Both the position numbers and the translations under genes were made by a program. 64,000 bases of DNA from Fischerella muscicola SAG 1427-1 = PCC 73103. GTDB lineage: Bacteria > Cyanobacteriota > Cyanobacteriia > Cyanobacteriales > Nostocaceae. This document shows, piece after piece, positions 1 to 7,842 of this stretch; position 1 is the first letter of the stretch, and every line of letters starts with the position of its first letter. Below the pieces are notes generated by a model. It was given only the letters and a program-made list of their open reading frames with translations, did no database searches and was not told the DNA's origin. Location of the stretch: contig NZ_AJLJ01000371.1 in assembly GCF_000317245.1 (NCBI RefSeq), positions 1 to 64,000 on the forward strand. The letters run 5' to 3'.

Positions 1-103
1 TGGACTGTCTAATCTAAAATAGTGCATTAATAAACCGCAGAGGCGCAGAGAACACAGAGATATAATCAGAGATTTATTGCAACATTTTAGTCTAGACAGT
101 CCA
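1..103. repeat. 103-bp terminal-inverted-repeat element (MITE-like)
   Basis: Bases 1-20 and 84-103 form an inverted repeat matching at 18 of 20 positions; the ends read TGGACTGTCTA and TAGACAGTCCA. The interior has no ORF and includes the GCAGAGGCGCAGAG motif of other repeats here. Because it begins at base 1, it may extend further left and a target duplication cannot be tested. Confidence 0.55.
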
Positions 104-119
104 CTACTTACTGATAACT

Positions 120-147
120 GTACAGACGCGATTAATCGCGTCTCTCC
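120..147. repeat. Family A palindromic repeat (GACGCGAT..ATCGCGTC core)
   Basis: This is a short palindrome, roughly GTAGAGACGCGAT-N-ATCGCGTCTCTAC. Other copies lie at 913-940, 1604-1631 (followed by three degenerate tandem copies to about 1710), 12008-12033, 39777-39802, 41183-41210 and 48290-48315. A copy at 35709-35767 is interrupted by another repeat. It is intergenic in every case seen. Confidence 0.75.
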
Positions 148-359
148 TCAGCCTCTTCTACGTAATTCAAAAAATCACCCGGTTGGGCGTTTAATTGTTT
201 ACAAATCACTTCCACGGTTCCTCTGTCTGGATAAATATTTCTATCCCTCCACAACCTAAATGCAGTAGCTCTTGGTAATCCAGTGATTTGCCAAAATTTG
301 TTGGCGCTAGGAATACCTTTTTCTTTGCCAAATTCTTGAATTCTATTTGTTAGTCCCAT
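132..359 (-). CDS. Small Cro/C1-type helix-turn-helix protein
   Basis: The 75-residue protein is essentially one DNA-binding domain. Residues about 17-60 carry the pattern of cyanobacterial Cro/C1 (XRE-like) regulators: ANKFWQITGLP, a recognition-helix stretch TAFRLWRD, then YPDRGTVEVICKQL and QPGDFLNYV. There is no partner domain, so it probably acts as a dimeric repressor or antitoxin-like regulator; the target is unknown. It starts at ATG 359. Its 3' end runs into a family A palindrome, which may act as its terminator. It diverges from the small hypothetical gene at 534. The fold call is good; the function is not known. Confidence 0.7.
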   Translation of the reverse strand: MGLTNRIQEFGKEKGIPSANKFWQITGLPRATAFRLWRDRNIYPDRGTVEVICKQLNAQPGDFLNYVEEAEERRD

Positions 360-533
360 TTGATTAGACTACTCCCAATGTATTATTTTTTCAATATACA
401 CTATTGACACGTGTTATCAAATGGGATTTAATATTAATAAGAGAAGGGCGATCGCACCGCAAGTACCCTCGCCCTCTCTGTCCCCAAACATACATTCAGG
501 ACATTTTCATAAACGTACATTTAGGACTATTCC

Positions 534-746
534 ATGATGCCACAACTCGTTCTTTGTCAAACAGCTACAAGAGGTTTAATCAATTTAGCTTACATTCGCC
601 AGATTCGTTTTCGGAATATACCTATTCACAATAAATTACAATATACCTGTCTCCTAACTTGGAGCAACGGTGAGCAAGATGTTTTTGTTGACAAAGATGC
701 TCAAGCCATTGCCCAAACACTCAGAAAAATCACAAAACCAATTTAA
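534..746 (+). CDS. Conserved-looking hypothetical protein, 70 aa
   Basis: I do not recognise this protein. It has no membrane segment or signal peptide. The segment LTWSNGEQDVFVDKDAQAIAQTL looks like a small beta-rich fold followed by a helix. Tandem ATGs at 534 and 537 are both possible starts. It diverges from the HTH gene at 132-359, so the two may share a control region (360-533). A clean ORF and plausible composition support it, but no known family does. Confidence 0.45.
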   Translation: MMPQLVLCQTATRGLINLAYIRQIRFRNIPIHNKLQYTCLLTWSNGEQDVFVDKDAQAIAQTLRKITKPI

Positions 747-956
747 ATATTCATCCTGGGTGAGCAATGCTCACCCATAATTTTAAATTTTTACCGCCAA
801 GACGCCAAGACGCCAAGTTGAATCGTAAACAATAAGCCTATAAAAGCAAGTTTTTACCGAGCCAAATCAGAGAAATATTTGTTACAAATGACCAATGACC
901 AATGACACTATTGTAAAGACGCGATTCATCGCGTCTCTACCAATGACAAATGACAA

Positions 957-1601
957 ATGATCCATTGGAAAAACCTACTCAACCTCTTTCTCCAATCTGA
1001 TTGTCCTTTGTGTGAGCGTTCCACTTCCCAAGAATTATGTCCAAACTGTCTTCGTCAACTGCAAAAATGTCGTAATCCTAACACGCACTCTCTACCGATA
1101 TTTGCTTGGGGTGCATATGGTGGTATTCTCAAACGAGCGATCGCCACAATGAAGTACGAAAATCACCCGGAAATTGCTCGTCCGTTGGGACAATTATTAG
1201 CAGAAGCATGGTTATCACATCAGGGATGCGATCGTAATTTAGTAGTTGTTCCGATTCCGCTTCACGCCAAAAAACTCAAGCAACGCGGGTATAACCAAGC
1301 TACACTCATAGCTCAAAGCTTTTGTGAAGTCACCGGATTACGATTAAAAAAACATGGTTTGGAAAGAATTAAAATAACTGAAGCACAGTTTGGTTTATCT
1401 GCATTACAGCGAGAAGAAAACTTAACAGAAGCCTTTGGAATAGGGCAAGATTTGCGCGTATCTCCGAAAATATCAGTACTATTAGTAGATGATATTTATA
1501 CCACAGGCGCAACTGCTAGATCTGCTATACAAACACTTCATCAAAGCGGTATATCTGTTTATGGTTTAGTGGCAGTTGCAACTACTGCTAAGTCATTTTA
1601 A
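957..1601 (+). CDS. comF: ComF family phosphoribosyltransferase-like protein
   Basis: The 214-residue protein has the ComF layout. An N-terminal zinc ribbon (residues 15-35, CPLC...CPNC) is followed by a phosphoribosyltransferase domain. The PRPP-binding loop near the C terminus reads VLLVDDIYTTGATA, and the conserved segment VPIPLHAKKLKQRGYNQA precedes it. In competent bacteria ComF is a cytoplasmic protein needed for DNA uptake; the cyanobacterial role is inferred from the family. It starts at ATG 957, just after a TGACAAA repeat tract and a family A palindrome. No operon partner is evident. Confidence 0.9.
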   Translation: MIHWKNLLNLFLQSDCPLCERSTSQELCPNCLRQLQKCRNPNTHSLPIFAWGAYGGILKRAIATMKYENHPEIARPLGQLLAEAWLSHQGCDRNLVVVPIPLHAKKLKQRGYNQATLIAQSFCEVTGLRLKKHGLERIKITEAQFGLSALQREENLTEAFGIGQDLRVSPKISVLLVDDIYTTGATARSAIQTLHQSGISVYGLVAVATTAKSF

Positions 1602-1788
1602 CTGTACAGACGCGATGAATCGCGTCTCTACCTAAATTGCGATGAATTACGTCTGTACCTAAATTGCGATGAATTGCGTCTCTACCTATAATTACGATGA
1701 ATTGCGTCTGAATCATACATGGGCAAGCTGTGCTAGAGGAAACTATAATTGAGCCAATCGCGCTTAGTTTGTGGGACAACTTTTGGGG

Positions 1789-2250
1789 ATGAGAAGTCAG
1801 GCTTTTATCGTCAGTTTAAAAAAAATTGGTTTCATTCCTGCCTCTTTGCTGGCAATTGGTATAAGTTCAACAACAACTTTTGCTCAAGTTAACAAGTTGT
1901 ACAATCCAATTCCTCTACCTGGCAGTTATGAAGTTTCTGATACACTCTCAGAAAAAGATATTCCTACAGGTCAGGGTGGATTTGCTCGTGACTATATGGT
2001 AAGTCTGAAAAAGGGTGACAATCTCGCGGTTGATCTGAGTTCGGAAAATTTTGATAGTATTGTGACTCTGCTGGGGCCAGATGGTACGACAGTTGCAGAA
2101 AATGATGATGGCCCTGATGGTAGCAGTAATTCTTTGTTGTTTACCCGCATTGTAGAACCCGGAACTTACATCGTTCGCGTCCGGTCTTTCGGCGAAACTG
2201 GAGTAGGGGTTTTTAAACTTAAGGTAACGCGATTGCAACCAGTCAAATAA
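1789..2250 (+). CDS. Exported PPC-domain protein
   Basis: ATG 1789 gives a 153-residue protein with a basic N terminus, a hydrophobic stretch (IGFIPASLLAIGISS) and an Ala-X-Ala-like cleavage zone ending TTTFAQ, so it is probably secreted to the periplasm. A GTG at 1771 would add six residues ahead of the signal and is less likely. Residues about 65-150 match the bacterial pre-peptidase C-terminal (PPC) beta-sandwich: DYMVSLKKGDNLAVDLSS, a calcium-type loop ENDDGPDG, and PGTYIVRVRSF. No protease domain is attached, so it is a free-standing PPC protein of unknown role. Confidence 0.8.
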   Translation: MRSQAFIVSLKKIGFIPASLLAIGISSTTTFAQVNKLYNPIPLPGSYEVSDTLSEKDIPTGQGGFARDYMVSLKKGDNLAVDLSSENFDSIVTLLGPDGTTVAENDDGPDGSSNSLLFTRIVEPGTYIVRVRSFGETGVGVFKLKVTRLQPVK

Positions 2251-2300
2251 TTTTGGATTTTGGATTGTGGATTTTGGATTTGAGATTAAGCAGAAATCCA
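2251..2300. repeat. ATCCAAA-type heptanucleotide tandem repeat forming a hairpin
   Basis: A TTTTGGATT tract followed by an inverted AATCCAAAATC copy lies between the convergent PPC and cobS genes and may act as a two-way terminator. Similar tracts are at 3520-3545, 4697-4728, 25376-25392, 40645-40672, 54616-54648 and 60981-61014, and inside purL at 28824-28860. Confidence 0.7.
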
Positions 2301-2307
2301 AAATCTT

Positions 2308-3081
2308 TCAAATTATTGTCATTAAGCATAAAAACAAAGCTTCAGTCCATTCCACGACAGCACCATAGGTATCACCAGTATGTCCGCCTAGTTTGTGATT
2401 AAACCAGGCTCCAGTAATGATGGCGATCGCACTTCCACTAATGCTCATTGCTACGGCAAAAAAGATTTGATGACGGTTGAAGAAAATTTGCCAACTACTT
2501 AAAGCTATTAATAAAACTAGTGTTGCTAGCCAATCTTTGTAAGAACGAATAGCTTGTTTATGAAAAGCTCCCTTACCAGTTGGTTTCAGGTAAGGATAAA
2601 GAGCGATCGCCATGACTTGTCCCCAGCGTCCCCACCCAGCAGCTGCCATCATAATTAACCAACGGTTTTGTTCTAGATCTGTCAGTGCAGCTGTTTTAAG
2701 TAATATCAAAGCGATCGCAGCCATTGCTCCAAATGCACCTGTGGCGCTATCTGCCATAACTTCTAGTCTACGCTGAGGATCACCCACAGCTAATCCATCA
2801 GCGCTATCCATTGCTCCATCTAAGTGCAGCCCTCCGGTAATCGCAATCCAACCGCATACAATCAAAGCACCACGGGTTAACGCTGGTACACTCAGAGAAA
2901 TCATCAGAACATCAAAGAAGCCTAAAATCCCTCCGATCATCAGTCCAATAACAGGAGCAAAACGGGCTACTCCTTGGAAATCAAAAGCATACATGTATGG
3001 TAAAGGAATAGTTGTATAAAATACAACTGATGATCCGATACCAAGTAATAGTTGTTTCCACCACTGACACTTACTGGTCAT
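2308..3081 (-). CDS. cobS: Adenosylcobinamide-GDP ribazoletransferase (cobalamin synthase)
   Basis: This membrane enzyme joins alpha-ribazole to adenosylcobinamide-GDP in the last steps of B12 synthesis. The 257 residues fit the family length. The signature GGLHLDGAMDSADGLA (near residue 85) supplies the metal-binding acidic residues, and several hydrophobic segments span the protein. It starts at ATG 3081. The gene stands alone, with no cobU or cobT in the window and no recognisable cobalamin riboswitch in the 820 bp upstream. It converges on the PPC gene, with an ATCCAAA hairpin between. Confidence 0.92.
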   Translation of the reverse strand: MTSKCQWWKQLLLGIGSSVVFYTTIPLPYMYAFDFQGVARFAPVIGLMIGGILGFFDVLMISLSVPALTRGALIVCGWIAITGGLHLDGAMDSADGLAVGDPQRRLEVMADSATGAFGAMAAIALILLKTAALTDLEQNRWLIMMAAAGWGRWGQVMAIALYPYLKPTGKGAFHKQAIRSYKDWLATLVLLIALSSWQIFFNRHQIFFAVAMSISGSAIAIITGAWFNHKLGGHTGDTYGAVVEWTEALFLCLMTII

Positions 3082-3747
3082 AGTAGTTACGCTAGTTGTT
3101 ATTTGTAGTCATTAATCATGAATCACGGTTCAAATGACGAGTAATAATGACGCTCATAATTCCGGCACAACCCTGATATCCATCTTTAAAAATTTAAATA
3201 AGATTTACCAGTATGAGTAACTTCACCAAAAAATTTTGTTATGCTTATCTCAGTAAAAATTTTACTAATTGTATAAATACTTGCTTCTGTAAAGGATATA
3301 AATAAAGTAGCCATTTTGAACTGGATATACTAGCACTCATCAAGGAAACAATAGAGAAAAAGATACATTTAGCATTTTTAATTCAGATACTCATATTATG
3401 TGATACACAAAAAACGAATGATAACAGATCTTGCTTTTCTAGCTAACCTTTTAACACCTATTTTAAAAAAGAATGTTACGGATAAACTGACAGAACTCTT
3501 ATGCACAAAGAGTTTCCCAATCCAAAATCTAAAATCTAAAATCCACAATTGTATAACCTTCTATTTTGATTGGAGTAAGTATATTTATTAAGATTATTAA
3601 AAATCACGTTTCCGGCGTTATGTCAACAAAAAATAATTTATTGCAGTTAATTAGGCGATCACTATACAAAGTTGATCAATTTATTAGATAAATATTAAAT
3701 AGCAGGGGTCAACCAAACGACGAGATCGACTGTTTAGCTATGTAGTT
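3082..3747. other. AT-rich intergenic region with no supported gene
   Basis: This lies between the divergent cobS and 3902 genes. It holds only weak, AT-rich ORFs and an ATCCAAA tract at 3520-3545. I saw no tRNA, riboswitch or clear terminator. Promoters for cobS are presumably near 3090-3250 but are not identifiable by eye. Confidence 0.5.
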
Positions 3748-3865
3748 AGGACTTTACGCAAAACTAAACGCTGTAGGGGCAATTTATGTAGACGCAAAGC
3801 GGCTTCTCGCAGAGTATTGCCCAACTGTGAAAATCAGAGTTTCGGCTACTGTTTGCGTAAGTCCT
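3748..3865. repeat. 118-bp inverted-repeat element, ends AGGACTT(T)ACGCAAA
   Basis: The left end at 3748 reads AGGACTTTACGCAAAAC and the right end, ending 3865, is the inverse GTTTGCGTAAGTCCT. A family B repeat (GACGC..GCGGCTTCTC, about 3790-3815) lies inside. The element abuts the start of the next gene and supplies a false N-terminal extension in that reading frame. Confidence 0.55.
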
Positions 3866-3901
3866 GGTAGTTTTTATCTACACTCCAGAAGTCATTGGAT
3901 T

Positions 3902-4354
3902 ATGAGTCACCATCTACCCGAAAGCAAGATACCAGCTCCATGCATTATCAATACAGGTGTGGTTGTCAACAAGCTCGATATGCGACGATTACTCACAGAT
4001 TTAGGTCGTGTTCGCTATTTCTACACCCAAGACGGTGAATGCAAGAGCGACGGTGAAGGGAATGTGATGGAAGTATTTGCCAATCCGCAACGATCTACTC
4101 TGGTTGCTAACCACGCCCTTTATCTCAATCTTTGTAGTTTTGATTACCTAGAATTGAAACAATCACCACAACAAGAAACTTATTTTGACCTAGTACAAGA
4201 AGGAAGTCGTCTGCGCTTGATTCCTCTTTCTACTCCTATGCAAGAGCGAGATGAGCGTTGCTTAAATGTCAGCGCCATAGAAGCAATGATGGAACAGGTA
4301 CTTTCAGCCAGATGGGATGCAGAAATTGACGACGATCCCTCTGATTTGTTTTAG
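3902..4354 (+). CDS. Conserved cyanobacterial hypothetical protein
   Basis: ATG 3902 (MSHHLPESK) gives 150 residues. The frame stays open upstream to 3827, but that part lies inside an inverted-repeat element and reads as repeat, so the shorter start is preferred. The protein is soluble, with a beta-rich middle (RVRYFYTQDGECKSDGEGN, then VMEVFANPQRSTLVANHALYLNL) and an acidic C terminus ending DDDPSDLF. I recognise no enzyme motif. The length and clean codon pattern suggest a conserved protein; the function is unknown. Confidence 0.65.
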   Translation: MSHHLPESKIPAPCIINTGVVVNKLDMRRLLTDLGRVRYFYTQDGECKSDGEGNVMEVFANPQRSTLVANHALYLNLCSFDYLELKQSPQQETYFDLVQEGSRLRLIPLSTPMQERDERCLNVSAIEAMMEQVLSARWDAEIDDDPSDLF

Positions 4355-4462
4355 GATTGGGGGTTGAGGAGACGGAGATACGGGGACACGGAGGACAAAG
4401 GGGACATGGGAGAATAAGTTATGATAATTTACCATTGACTCTTGACCATTAACTTTGCCCCA

Positions 4463-4690
4463 GGTTTATCTGTCTACGGTGTACACACAAGTCAAAAATT
4501 TTCATGTTGAAACTGTATCCCGCCTAGAACTAAAGTTCCAGGCTTATAGCGAAAGTCCACTCAAGTGGACTGGAACAAACTTTTTTTGAGTCCTCTTCAG
4601 AAGACTTGCGCTATGAGAGGAGGAATTTATTCCGAGGCGGTACAGATGCGCTCAACCTAGATTTGTGTGTACACCGTAGGGTTTATCTGT
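4463..4690. mobile_element. MITE with perfect 17-bp TIRs and 11-bp target duplication
   Basis: The inverted repeats CTACGGTGTACACACAA (4474-4490) and its exact complement (4663-4679) bound a 206-bp element with no ORF. Direct repeats GGTTTATCTGT at 4463-4473 and 4680-4690 flank it exactly, as expected of a target-site duplication. The interior (about 4510-4650) folds into four consecutive hairpins. It ends 47 bp before tgt. The parent transposon is not in the window; an 11-bp duplication fits IS4-type elements, but that is a guess. Confidence 0.85.
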
Positions 4691-4737
4691 GGGGTCAATC
4701 CAAAATCCAAAATCCAAAATCCAAAATCGGTTGACTC

Positions 4738-5847
4738 TTGACTACAAACTTCTCTTTTCAATGTTTGGCTCAATGTAGCCACACCAAAGCGCGCGTGGGG
4801 GTGTTTTACACACCACATGGAATAGTAGAAACCCCTCGTTTTATGCCAGTGGGGACTTTGGCAACTGTCAAAACCCTCACCCCTGCTCAACTCAAAGAAA
4901 CAGGCGCACAAATGGTGTTATCTAATACCTATCACCTGCACTTGCAACCAGGAGAAGCAATTGTGTCAGGAGGTGGAGGACTGCACAAGTTTATGGGCTG
5001 GAATGGGCCAATGCTCACCGATTCTGGAGGCTTTCAAGTCTTCAGTCTGAGCGAAATGCGGAAAATATCTGAAGAAGGCGTGACATTTCGCTCACCCCAC
5101 GATGGTCAAATTATCAAATTCACACCCGAAAAATCTATCGAGATTCAAAATACACTAGGGGCGGATGTGATTATGGCCTTTGATGAGTGTCCGCCTGCTA
5201 CAGCTAATCGTCAAGAGGTGGAAGCAGCAACAGAGCGCACTTACCGATGGCTTTTACGGTGTATAGAAGCACATCAACACCATAAAGAACAAGCATTATT
5301 TGGTATTGTTCAGGGTGGAGTGTATTTAGATTTGCGCGCTCAGGCGGCGGAAGCTTTGAAGAAACTGGATTTACCTGGTTATGCCATTGGTGGCGTAAGT
5401 GTGGGTGAGGAACCAGAACTAATTCATCAAGTTGTGCAAGCTACAGCACCCTTGTTACCTTATCACAAGCCCCGTTATTTGATGGGTGTAGGTACTTATC
5501 AAGAAATGGTGATTGCGATCGCCTCTGGTGTAGATTTATTTGATTGTGTGATTCCTACACGTTGGGCGAGACATGGTACGGCGATGGTACAGGGCGATCG
5601 CTGGAATTTAAAGAATGCTAAATTTCGTGAAGATTTTACACGGTTAGATGAAACTTGCCCTTGTTATACCTGTCAGAATTTTACCCGTGCTTACATCTCT
5701 CATTTAGTGCGATCGCAAGAAATTTTGGCATATACATTATTGAGTATTCACAATATCACCGAACTGATTCGCTTTACCCAAAAAATACGAGAAGCTATAT
5801 TGAACGACACTTTTACTACAGAGTTTGGTAAGTGGCTAAAAGGCTAA
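4738..5847 (+). CDS. tgt: tRNA-guanine transglycosylase
   Basis: This enzyme exchanges guanine-34 for the queuine precursor preQ1 in the GUN anticodons of Asp, Asn, His and Tyr tRNAs. Its 369 residues match bacterial Tgt. The catalytic aspartates lie in LTDSGGFQVFS and GVDLFDCVIPTRWARHG. The C-terminal zinc site is CPCYTC followed by a histidine in RAYISHL. The start is TTG 4738, because homologues begin with the NFSFQ segment right after it and no ATG precedes it. A MITE and an ATCCAAA tract immediately upstream may have changed its promoter. It heads a plus-strand run with psbK. Confidence 0.95.
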   Translation: MTTNFSFQCLAQCSHTKARVGVFYTPHGIVETPRFMPVGTLATVKTLTPAQLKETGAQMVLSNTYHLHLQPGEAIVSGGGGLHKFMGWNGPMLTDSGGFQVFSLSEMRKISEEGVTFRSPHDGQIIKFTPEKSIEIQNTLGADVIMAFDECPPATANRQEVEAATERTYRWLLRCIEAHQHHKEQALFGIVQGGVYLDLRAQAAEALKKLDLPGYAIGGVSVGEEPELIHQVVQATAPLLPYHKPRYLMGVGTYQEMVIAIASGVDLFDCVIPTRWARHGTAMVQGDRWNLKNAKFREDFTRLDETCPCYTCQNFTRAYISHLVRSQEILAYTLLSIHNITELIRFTQKIREAILNDTFTTEFGKWLKG

Positions 5848-5959
5848 AAATGGAGTAATGGAGTGATGTGGAGGTAATAACCACTAACCAATGACCAATG
5901 CGTGTTAAGATCTATCTCAATTCTGAAAGCTGTGTTGGATAAGGTGGATTTAAACAAAA

Positions 5960-6097
5960 ATGGAAGCAGCAATTTTATTAGCTAAACTACCCGAAGCATT
6001 CCAAATCTTCGACCCTTTAGTAGACGTTCTCCCACTCATTCCTTTGTTCTTCTTGTTACTAGCTTTTGTTTGGCAAGCAGCCGTGGGTTTTAGATAA
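5960..6097 (+). CDS. psbK: Photosystem II reaction centre protein K
   Basis: This 45-residue thylakoid membrane protein starts MEAAILLAKLPEAF. The residues after KLPEAF form the mature PsbK: IFDPLVDVLPLIP, one transmembrane helix (LFFLLLAFVWQA) and the ending AVGFR. The first residues are a short leader that is removed in known PsbK proteins. It stabilises the PSII core near CP43. It lies 112 bp downstream of tgt, a neighbourhood seen in many cyanobacteria, and a hairpin terminator follows. Confidence 0.97.
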   Translation: MEAAILLAKLPEAFQIFDPLVDVLPLIPLFFLLLAFVWQAAVGFR

Positions 6098-6129
6098 GTT
6101 ATTTACAAGTTATTTACATAATTTCATAG

Positions 6130-6159
6130 AGACAGGCGAAATACCTGTCTTATTTTTTT
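6130..6159 (+). terminator. Intrinsic terminator after psbK
   Basis: The stem AGACAGG / CCTGTCT with a 7-base loop (6130-6150) is followed by TATTTTTTT. It lies 32 bp after the psbK stop on the same strand. Confidence 0.85.
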
Positions 6160-6293
6160 GCTATGCTTTTGTTTTCAAAAGTTTATATTTATTAATATTT
6201 TGTTATTTTTTAAAATAAATTAATATAGGATTCAACAAGTTGATTTACAAATCAAGCTCTTAATTCAGGCAAACAGTCAACGAGGTTTGAACT

Positions 6294-6590
6294 ATGGGTA
6301 ACATCAAATTCGTGAAAGAGGATAAAGAAGTTATTGCTGCTGATGGTGCTAATCTACGGCTAAAAGCTTTAGAAAACGGCATAGACATTTATAAAGTTTG
6401 GGGAAAGATGATGAATTGTGGTGGCTACGGTCAATGTGGCACCTGTATTGTAGAGATTATCGAAGGCCAGGAAAATTTATCACCTCCTACACAAGTAGAA
6501 AACCGTTTTTTAAAGAAAAAGCCTGCTAATTACCGACTTGCTTGTCAAACAGTAGTTAATGGCCCAGTCAGTGTGGTAACAAAGCCTTAA
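6294..6590 (+). CDS. Plant-type 2Fe-2S ferredoxin-domain protein
   Basis: The 98-residue protein has one ferredoxin fold. Three cluster cysteines lie in CGGYGQCGTC (residues about 43-52) and the fourth in LACQT (near 82), giving C-x5-C-x2-C-xn-C. The sequence is basic and shorter in its acidic surface than photosynthetic PetF, so it is probably a specialised electron carrier rather than the main ferredoxin. It starts at ATG 6294, with GAGG 11 bases upstream. It sits between psbK and psbM, suggesting a link to thylakoid function, but that is inference from position. Confidence 0.85.
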   Translation: MGNIKFVKEDKEVIAADGANLRLKALENGIDIYKVWGKMMNCGGYGQCGTCIVEIIEGQENLSPPTQVENRFLKKKPANYRLACQTVVNGPVSVVTKP

Positions 6591-6722
6591 TTTAGTAATT
6601 AGTCATTAGTCATTGGTATGACAAACAACAGATCACAAATGACAAAGGACAAATAACTCACCCAAGCCATGATGATGGTATCCTAAAAGTGTTGACTGGA
6701 ATCTAAGAGAGGCTTTCTTACT

Positions 6723-6839
6723 ATGCAGGTTAATGACCTGGGGTTTGTAGCCAGCATTCTATTTGTGCTGGTTCCTGCTGTTTTTTTAATCATTCTTTAC
6801 ATCCAAACAGCTAGCCGCGAAGGTAAAAAAGATAGTTAA
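6723..6839 (+). CDS. psbM: Photosystem II reaction centre protein M
   Basis: This 38-residue protein has a single transmembrane helix. It begins MQVNDLGFVASILF, continues VLVPAVFLIILYIQTAS, and ends REGKKDS, matching PsbM, which sits at the PSII dimer interface. It lies 132 bp after the ferredoxin gene, and a strong terminator follows. It is too short for routine ORF calling but unmistakable by sequence. Confidence 0.97.
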   Translation: MQVNDLGFVASILFVLVPAVFLIILYIQTASREGKKDS

Positions 6840-6866
6840 ATGCCTTGTGTATTTTTTGTATAAAAT

Positions 6867-6900
6867 AAAAACCCTTACACTAAAAGTGCAAGGGTTTTTT
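6867..6900 (+). terminator. Intrinsic terminator after psbM
   Basis: The arms AAACCCTTACAC and GTGCAAGGGTTT pair with a single T-C mismatch and are closed by a TAAAA loop. A run of T follows. The hairpin lies about 28 bp after the psbM stop. Confidence 0.85.
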
Positions 6901-6987
6901 ACGGTTCCCTGTGATCAGTTAGCAGTTGATAACTGGATAACTGATCACTGTAGCCTGCGGCTCATCGCTTGCGCGTCTATACTAAAT

Positions 6988-7842
6988 TTAAGCAGCAGAT
7001 GTTCGCGCTAACAACACTGGACAAGTTGCATTAATTCTCACGTAATCAGACAAAGAAGAACCTAAAAGTCGGTCTAAATCGACAAAACTTTTAGCAATAG
7101 AAGGACGGCGATCTGGAGAACCCATTAACAATAGGTCTACGTTCAGTTCTTCTGCTAAACGACAAATTTTTTCACCAGGTTTACCCATACTTAGTACACA
7201 ACGAGGTTGCACACCCAGTTTTTTTGCTTCCGCAGCAGCAGCTGCTAAAACAGGGTGTTGATCAGGAGTAACCTGAGTTGTGGCAGTAGGTTCAGCTCCT
7301 AAATCTGTGATCACATGTGTTAAAATTAGCTCTCCACCTTTGATATCTCGCACTAAGAATAGAGCCAAATCTAGACAGTGTTTTGACGCCTCAGAAGTAT
7401 CCATTGCCACCATAATGCGCTTAATATTTTTGACATAAATGTCATCTTTGACTAGCAACATCGGACGAGAGGACAATTGAAAGACGTATTGACTGACGGA
7501 GTTTGCTAAAATTGATTGCAGACGCTTCAGTCCACGAGAACCCATAATAATCAAGTCTGCATCAATTTCATCTGCTACTTGGCAAACTACATCTTTAGGC
7601 TCACCTTGTCGCAAAATGGAAGAGACTTGAGTGGGATTCAAAGCTAGAGACTGAATCGCATTAGCCAGGATTTTGCCACCTTCTTCCCACTTCGCTGTCA
7701 TCGAATCGGCGGTGCGTTGTGGTGGAACAACGTGCAATACTGTAACTTTTGCCTGTTGAATTGATGGCAGTTCTTTCAAAGTCTTAAGCATCTCTTCGGC
7801 GTGTCCCAATCCAGAGACAGCAATCAAAATGTTTTGTATCAT
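6988..7842 (-). CDS. Tandem universal stress protein (UspA)
   Basis: The 284 residues hold two Usp folds: residues 1-140 (starting IQNILIAVSG, with DADLIIMGSRGLKRL) and 145-284 (IKRIMVAMDTSEAS ... VDLLLMGSPDRRP). The first domain has a typical nucleotide-loop region (GSRG followed by an NS pair); the second is more divergent (GSPDRRP), so ATP binding may be limited to one half. It is a soluble stress protein of unspecified target. It starts at ATG 7842 and is monocistronic, with 800 bp of non-coding DNA upstream. Confidence 0.9.
   Translation of the reverse strand: MIQNILIAVSGLGHAEEMLKTLKELPSIQQAKVTVLHVVPPQRTADSMTAKWEEGGKILANAIQSLALNPTQVSSILRQGEPKDVVCQVADEIDADLIIMGSRGLKRLQSILANSVSQYVFQLSSRPMLLVKDDIYVKNIKRIMVAMDTSEASKHCLDLALFLVRDIKGGELILTHVITDLGAEPTATTQVTPDQHPVLAAAAAEAKKLGVQPRCVLSMGKPGEKICRLAEELNVDLLLMGSPDRRPSIAKSFVDLDRLLGSSLSDYVRINATCPVLLARTSAA

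Noticed and set aside
77..259. 60-codon plus-strand ORF
   Set aside because: It overlaps an inverted-repeat end, a family A palindrome and, antisense, the well-supported HTH gene at 132-359.
3400..3591. 63-codon plus-strand ORF
   Set aside because: AT-rich, low-complexity translation running through an ATCCAAA tract, with no family resemblance.
4355..4737. Considered a riboswitch or preQ1 element upstream of tgt
   Set aside because: The hairpins belong to the MITE, are bounded by its terminal repeats, and recur in a second MITE near 56 kb, so they are not specific to tgt.
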